Of a stretch of DNA of 64,000 nt, positions 57,523 to 64,000 are shown piece by piece (position 1 is the first letter of the stretch; each line of letters begins with the position of its first letter). The notes under the pieces are model-generated. The model was not told the DNA's origin. It did no database searches and saw only the letters and a list, made by a program, of their open reading frames with translations. Source of the stretch: Aegilops tauschii subsp. strangulata (lineage: Eukaryota > Streptophyta > Magnoliopsida > Poales > Poaceae); contig NC_053040.3 of the NCBI RefSeq assembly GCF_002575655.3, positions 223,896,628 through 223,960,627 of the forward strand. The letters run 5' to 3'. Both the position numbers and the translations under genes were made by a program.

Positions 57523-60500
57523 ATGGTTAGACCAGGTGGTCGTGGTCGTGGTGGCGATGCCCCACCACCACCTGAGTACATGGCTGGTATGATCCAACAG
57601 TTTGAACTGAACCGCCAATTCATGGAAAATATGATGGCTCAGTTTCCTCGCCCCAATATGAACCAACAGCCAGCCCAAGTGACTCTTCAAGATTTCCTAC
57701 GCCTCAACCCAACCATCTACCGCAGCTCAACTCAGCCTCTGGATGCTGATGACTGGCTCCGTGACATCACCTATGAGTTGGAGTCTGCTGATGTAGCCCC
57801 TGCCAGCTATGTCAATTTTGCTTCCTTCTTCTTGAAGGGACCCGCAGCTCAATGGTGGGACAGCCACAGGCGTACTCTGCCAGCTGGAACAATCATCACC
57901 TGGCCAGACTTCCAAGCTGCTTTTCGTGACCGCTTCATTCCTCAGGGAGTCATGGACCGGAAGAAGCGTGAGTTCCGCAACCTCACCCAAGGCAACAAAA
58001 CTGTCGAAGCTTATCAGCGGGAGTTTCTGGACTTGTCCCGCTATGCTGAAGAAGACATTGCAACTGATGCACGCAGACAGGAGAAGTTCCGTGATGGCCT
58101 TCAAGCTGACATCAAGCTCGCACTTCTAGTGCATGACTTTGCTGATTTCGCCACCTTGGTGAACAAGGCCATCAATGTCGAAACTGGTCTGCAGGAATGC
58201 CAGAGCTCACACAGGCGCAACCGTGACACGGGCTCATCTTCGGGCCCGCCCTCACAGAAGCGTAAGATATGGATCCCCAACAGCATGTATCGTCCAAATG
58301 CTTCTGCCCCAAAGCAGACCTATGCTGCCCCTCGTCTGCCTACACCACCGTCCAGGCAGTCAAGACTTCCAGCTCCACCATCCCAAGCTCCTGTTCCCAC
58401 TCCGAATAATGGCTTGTGCTTCAGGTGTGGTCAACCAGGGCACCGTGCTAAAGAGTGCAACCAGAACCAGAATCAACTGGCCCTTCCAGCAAATGGCCGT
58501 GGTAACAATCAGTCCCGCAACAACAATGCTAAGTCTTATGGACGTGCTCATGCCAACCACGTTGATCTTAACGAAGCTCAAGACCAGCCTGCTACTGTGA
58601 TGGGTACACTCCTCGTAAATTCAGTACCAGCATCCGTTTTATTTGATACAGGTGCATCGCATTCATTCATGTCAGAAGATTTTGCATACAAGCACGACGT
58701 TAAATGTGAGGAGATGAACACCTCTGTATTGGTCAAAACCCCCGTGGGACAGTGTCAAACCTCCTTGGTTGGCATCGATGTCCCCGTGGAAATCGAAGGG
58801 CTGGAATTCTATGCCTCTCCCATTATCCTGAAGTCGTCTAACATCGACCTCATTTTGGGTATGGATTGGTTGAAAGCGCATACTGTTTCTATAGTTTGCG
58901 CCACTAAGACCGTCCATCTGCTACACCCTTCAGATGAAATAGTTGCTTACCAAGCTCATCTGGTGCAAAATGCCGAGGCAAGGCTCTATGCATTGAATGC
59001 ATTGAACGCTGCACCACTCGAGGGCATTGAAAATATTCCCGTCGTGCGTGAATTCCTCGACGTCTTCCTTGAAGAGCTTCCAGGGATTCCCCCTGCTAGA
59101 GCTGTCGAATTCATCATCGACTTGAAACCAGGCACCACTCCTATAGCCAAGCGACCCTACAAAATGCCGCCGCATGAACTCCTTGAGCTTAAGGAGGAAA
59201 TCGACAAGTCTCTTCGCAAATGATTCATTCGCCCAAGTTGCTCTCCTTGGGGAGCACCTTCCCTCTTTGTCAAGAAGAAGGATGGGACAAACCGGTTAGT
59301 TCAAGACTACCGTCCTATAAACCAAGCTACCATTCAAAATAAATACCCTCTTCCTCGGATCAATGATCTGTATGATCAACTAGCGGGTTCGTCAGTGTTC
59401 TCTAAGCTCGACTTGAGGTTGGGCTACCACCAGATCCGTGTTCGCGAAGAGGATATCCCAAAGACCGCCTTCGTGACTCGCTATGGTTCATACGAGTACA
59501 CCGTCATGTCTTTCGGTTTAACCAATGCTCCAGCCACCTTCTCTCGTCTGATGAACTACATATTCATGGATTACCTCGACAAGTTCGTCGTGGTTTATCT
59601 GGATGATATCCTGATATTTTCCAAGAACGAAGAAGAACATGCTGAACATCTTCGTCTTGTGCTGGAAAAGCTACGAGAACATCAACTTTATGCCAAGTTC
59701 TCCAAATGTGAATTCTGGCTACCCGAAGTAACCTATCTGGGGCATGTCATCTCTAAGGATGGTATTGCCGTCAACCCCGAGCGAGTTCAGGCTATTCTTG
59801 ATTGGACCCCTCCCAAGAACGTTAAGCAAGTCAGAAGTTTTCTCGGTCTCGCCAGCTATTGCCGTCGATTTGTCGAGGATTTCTCCAAGATCGCCAGGCC
59901 TCTGACTAACCTGTTGCATAAGGGCGTCAAGTTCCAATGGACAGACAAATGTCAGGAAAGTTTCCAAGCACTCAAAGACAAGTTGACTTCTGCTCCAGTT
60001 CTAGCTCCACCTGATACTAAGAAGGACTTTGTCATTTACTGCGACGCTTCCCGTCAAGGATTAGGCTGTGTCCTAATGCAAGACCGCAAAGTGATTGCTT
60101 ATGCCTCTCGACAATTGCGCCCTCATGAAGAGAACTACCCAGTTCACGACCTCGAACTTGCTGCTGTCATTCATGCGTTGAAGCAGTGGCGACATTACCT
60201 TCTCGGTAATCGTTGCGAGATCTTCACTGACCACCAAAGTCTGAAGTATCTGTTTACTCAGCCAGATCTGAACCTCCGTCAACAGAGATGGATGGAGCTC
60301 GTTGCAGACTTTGACTTGGGTATTTCCTATACTCCAGGCAAGGCTAATGTAATGGCTGATGCCTTGAGCCGCAAGTCTTACTGCAACCACCTCCAGGTTC
60401 ATAAAGTTCAGCCCTCACTTGTAGAAGAATTCAGGAAGATGAACCTCCATATTGTTCCTCCGGGTGCACTCGCTCCCCCTCATAAGGAGTTCCGCAAGAT

Positions 60501-62001
60501 GAACCTCCGTGTTGTTCCCCAGGGTTCCCTCAATACCCTGGTCGTCGAACCAGATCTCCTGGACTCCATCAAGAGAATACAGGGGTATGACTCTGAAGCC
60601 CACAAGATTAAGCGCTACCTCGCAGAAGGAAAGCCCTCATTCTTCACCATTTCTGAAGATGGCACCCTATACTTCAAGGGCCGCCTAGTGGTGCCATGTG
60701 CAGAGAAAAACCTGGATATGACACAGGAAGTTATGAAAGAAGCTCATGATACGCCTCTGTGTATCCATCCAGGTAGTACAAAGATGTACCAAGATATCCG
60801 TCAGAGATTCTGGTGGACTAATATGAAGCAAGACATTGCTCGTTATGTTGCTGAGTGTGACGTTTGCCGTCGCATCAAGGCAGAACATCAAAGACCTGCT
60901 GGAACTCTGCAACCTATCTCTATTCCTGAATGGAAATGGGACCATGTTGAGATGGACTTCGTCACCGGATTTCCCAAATCGCAGAAAGGTAATGATGCTA
61001 TTCTTGTCGTCATTGACCGGCTTTCCAAAGTTGCACATTTCCTGGCAGTCAAAGAAACGATCACTGCTAGCCAATTGGCAACGCTCTATATGTCCAGGAT
61101 TGTTTCACTCCACGGTATTCCATTGGTTATCAGCTCAGACCGTGGCAGCTTATTCACTTCAAGATTCTGGGCAAGTTTCCAAGAAGCAATGGGAACTCAT
61201 CTGTCATTCAGTACTGCGTTTCATCCTCAATCGCAAGGACAAGTTGAACGCGTCAATCAAGTTCTCGAAGACATGCTTCGAGCTTGCGTTATTTCCTTCG
61301 GCAAGAAATGGGAGGAATCTCTCCCGTATGCTGAGTTCTCCTATAATAATAGCTATCAAGCTAGTCTGAAGATGGCCCCCTTCGAGGTGTTATATGGACG
61401 AAAGTGCCGAACCCCTCTGAACTGGTCAGAAACTGGGGAACGTCCACTCTTCGGTCCGGATATTATCCAAGATGCCGAAGAACAAGTCCGCATTATTCGC
61501 GAGAATCTCAAGACTGCTCAGTCACGTCAGAAGAGTCAGTATGACCGTCATCATAAAGACATGGTCTATCAACCTGGCGAAAAGGCTTATCTTCGAGTCA
61601 CACCTATGAAGGGTGCTCACCGCTTCGGGATCAAGGGCAAACTAGCTCCTCGCTATATTGGCCCATTCACTATTCTCGAAAGGTGTGGAAAAGTGGCATA
61701 CCAACTGGAACTACCGCCGAACCTTTCTCAGGTTCACGATGTGTTCCATGTGTCACAGCTCCGCCGTTGCTTCAAGGATCCAATCCGAGCGGTGGATCAC
61801 GAAGTGCTCGAATTGCAGCAAGACCTCTCCTATAAAGAGCATCCGGTCCGCATTCTCGATCAAGCTGAACGCCGCACACGTCAGAAGGCGATCAAGTTTC
61901 TCAAAGTCCAGTGGTCGCACCATTCTGAAGATGAGGCCACTTGGGAACGAGAAGATCGTCTGCGCGAAGAATACCCCGCGCTGTTTCCTTCTACCTCCTA
62001 A
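57523..62001 (+). pseudogene. Gag-Pol polyprotein with one in-frame TGA (1,492 codons plus stop)
   Basis: ATG 57523 follows TATATTAGCAGG. Domains by residue: retrotransposon gag about 70-230; CCHC zinc knuckle CFRCGQPGHRAKEC near 299; protease with FDTGASHSF near 375; reverse transcriptase with [13 protein letters not shown] and YLDDIL near 692; RNase H from about 836 ([34 protein letters not shown]); integrase with zinc-binding region (HPGSTK near 1081, CDVCRRIK) and core D near 1145 (MDFVTGFP), D near 1204 (SSDRGS), E near 1240 (GQVERVNQ); chromodomain about 1440-1490 ([37 protein letters not shown]). The frame is continuous except TGA at 59221-59223, between protease and reverse transcriptase ([18 protein letters not shown]), where one base change from a Gly codon would explain it. 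All catalytic motifs are present, so the copy is one substitution from a continuous frame. Chromodomains target integration to marked chromatin. Confidence 0.93.
60427..60531 (+). repeat. 60-bp duplication in the RNase H-integrase linker
   Basis: [16 protein letters not shown] and [15 protein letters not shown] are encoded by two segments starting at 60427 and 60487. The period is 20 codons, so the frame is kept; it lies in the linker between RNase H and integrase. Confidence 0.85.
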
Positions 62002-62036
62002 ATCTCGGGACGAGATTTCTTGTAGTGGAGGAGATT
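62000..62036 (+). promoter_or_regulatory. Hairpin and polypurine tract before the right LTR
   Basis: AAATCTCG (62000-62007), GGA, CGAGATTT (62011-62018) make a perfect 8-bp stem with 3-nt loop, overlapping the pol stop codon. Six bases later is the polypurine tract GTGGAGGAGATT (62025-62036), which primes plus-strand DNA synthesis and abuts the LTR's TG. Confidence 0.8.
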
Positions 62037-64000
62037 TGTAACACCCTAAGAATCATGCTACAGTAACCCCCTGTGATTAAGCTAATCATATTGCTAAACA
62101 GGGCTAGATCACATTTGAACCACACCCTTGTCAGACTCCTAGTTCAAACTTCAAATATAATTAAAGTGGAAAATAAAAGTTTTCAAAAATTCAAACAGAA
62201 ATGTTCAGTGGGTTCTAAATAATACACTGGTAATTATGGTGGAGAAAACACATTTTTATAAAATGTCTAAATACTTTTAAATGAAATAAAACAGAAAAGG
62301 AAATAAACAAAAAAAGAAAACAGAAAACAAAACAGAAAAAGAAAACAGGGGGGAAAGGGCCCGCTCCCCCCCACTAGACCCGCGGCCCAAACCCCCCCGG
62401 CCCAAGCTGGGCTGCCACCCGCGCCCCGCGCCCCGGCCCAGCCCACCTCCCCCCCGCGTCCCCTTCCTGTTCCCCCGACCGGGTCGGAACAGGGGAGCGT
62501 CGCCGCCGCACCCCCTCGCCGGCGACGGGGAGGATAAGGGCGCCAGCTCCCCCGCCTCCTCGGGCCTCTCTCCCACTCGCCCCCGCTCTCCCTCGGCCTC
62601 TGCGCCTTCTCCCCCGCCAGATCCCCCTCCCTCTCCCCTCCGTTCCCCTCTGCCCGCGCGTGCTCGCCGCCGTTCACCGTCGAACTCGCGGTCACCTTGC
62701 CCCGATCGCCTCGACGACGTGCCCGAACGACTCCCCGCCGTCGACTACGTCGACTGCGCCCTCGGGAACGAGCCGAGCGCCTCTGCACCGGCCTCCCCGA
62801 GCTCGTCTTCAACCTACGGCCGCCGTCGTTCGTCGCCGATTCCGGCTGCCCCGCGCCCTCCCCGAGCTCACTGCCACTCCCTACAGCCGCGCGGTGAGCT
62901 CCTCTACCTCCTCCCCCTCTCCGCTAGCTCGCTCGCGCTCCGTAGCTGCTTCCCCGCGCGCGCCCGAACGCCACGCCGCGGAGCTCGCCGCCGGCGTGTC
63001 TCCGGTGACCAAATGGTCACGGGCGTTGGCCCGCTAGCCCGACCGCACCGTGCCGCACCCACCTAGCTAGCTAGTTCGGCCGTTCGCGCGCTCTAGCGTA
63101 GCTTCCGTCGGGCACCCGTAGCACCTCGCCGCCGGCGAGCTTGTAGCGGTCGCCCCCGGCCGTTCCAGCCCCTCCGACCACCGCCGTTGGACGCGCGACG
63201 TCGAGCCGCGTCGAACGCGCCCAGCCCCGCCTCCGCAAACCCACTGTGGGTGAAACCCGCGCCCCTCCCGCGCGCGCCGCCGTGCGTTTTGGTCGCCGGC
63301 GATACTCCGGCGCCGGCCGCCGACGTGGCACACCTGGGGCCACCCCTGGGTCACTGCCAGTGGCCCCCACGGGCCCAGTTGACTGGGTTGACCCAGTCAA
63401 CTGCTGACTGGGCAGGCCCAGTCACTGACATGCGGGCCCCGCCGCAAAAATTAAAAAAAAAAGAAAAGAAAATGTTTTTATAAATAAAAATAATTAGTTT
63501 AATTAATCTCTCACTGACAGGTGGGCCCAGTAGCTAATTAACTAAAGATTAATTAGTTTAATCCTCTGTTAACCCACTGTCTATGACAGGTGGGTCCCCC
63601 TTGTCAGTTTGACCAGTCAACCCGGGCTGTCGACCGCTGACGTCACTCCTACGTCACGCTGACGTCATATCCCTTTTTCTGTTAAATTAAATAATTCCAG
63701 AAATTCAAATAAACTTTGAAAATTCATATCTTTTAAACCGTAACTCGGATGAAAATGTTTTCTATATGAAAGTTGCTCAGAACGACGAGACGAATCCGAA
63801 TACGCAGTCCGTTCGTCCACCACACCTCCCTAACCTATCGATCTAGCAACTTTCCCCCTCCGGTCCGTCTGTCCGAAAACGCGAAACATCGGGAATACCT
63901 CCCGGATGTCCTCCCCCTTCACCGGTACCACCTACTGTCGCGTTAGGACACCCCTAGCACCGCTCACTGTCATGTCACGCATCGTCATGCTTATGTTTGC
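62037..64000 (+). mobile_element. Right LTR of the Tekay-like element (first 1,964 bp)
   Basis: Identical in order to 52596-54564, starting TGTAACACCCTAAG. The missing remainder (about 1.6 kb), the right target duplication and the rest of the Athila-type element lie beyond the window. Confidence 0.96.

Larger units (their letters stand above)
52596..64000 (+). mobile_element. Young Tekay-like chromovirus (Ty3/Gypsy), right LTR cut by window end
   Basis: Order: left LTR (52596-56193), PBS (56197-56208), an upstream ORF (56527-57285), gag-pol (57523-62001), polypurine tract (62025-62036), right LTR (62037 to beyond 64000). It sits in the tail of the Athila-type element; the left flank is TCCAC. 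LTR ends are TGTAACACCC and CGTCACA. The gene order PR-RT-RNaseH-INT-chromodomain identifies a chromovirus, and the chromodomain plus integrase style fit the Tekay/Del clade. Confidence 0.95.

Overview
The window looks like nuclear DNA of a Triticeae grass (wheat, Aegilops, barley or rye relatives). Three things point there: dense nesting of long LTR retrotransposons, a CACTA transposon with a CACTACAAAA terminus and long arrays of subterminal repeats, and a Stowaway MITE inside a small gene island. Nothing bacterial is present. Family names rest on motifs and memory of grass repeats; no database was searched.

Layout. 1-5.25 kb: the GC-rich 5' end of a possible minus-strand gene with its TATA box, then unassigned DNA holding a 111-bp tandem array. 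5.25-15.4 kb: one short-LTR Copia-like element carrying two solo LTRs of different families, each with a perfect 5-bp target duplication (ACGAT; TCAGG). 15.4-27.1 kb: a stack of fragments, namely a reverse Gypsy integrase relic, a TGTAACATCC LTR split by an 894-bp inverted-repeat MULE with a 9-bp duplication, a reverse Copia 3' end, another Gypsy LTR, and the 5' part of a CACTA element. 27.1-34.2 kb: a gene island on the minus strand with a NAC gene and two F-box/DUF295-like genes; the NAC gene and the first F-box gene each carry one in-frame TAG. 34.2-39.7 kb: intergenic DNA with MITEs and purine- or GT-rich low-complexity sequence. 39.7-46.3 kb: two plus-strand multi-exon gene-like units of unknown family, both ending in coiled-coil-like exons. 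46.6-52.6 kb: an Athila-type element with a 5' LTR, a duplicated PBS and gag-protease but no reverse transcriptase. 52.6-64 kb: inserted into it, a very young Tekay-like chromovirus whose right LTR runs off the window.

The Tekay-like element is the most informative object. Its LTR pair differs at only about two bases plus two C-run lengths over 1.96 kb. It has an intact 252-aa ORF ahead of gag whose pattern resembles a degenerate dsRNA-binding domain, a gag-pol frame broken by a single TGA, and a C-terminal chromodomain. Its LTR holds W-box and TGACG motif clusters and two frame-compatible exon-like blocks bounded by plausible splice sites. Together these suggest an element with its own accessory protein, possibly spliced subgenomic RNAs, and stress-type promoter motifs. 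These are inferences from sequence pattern that need RNA and structure tests.
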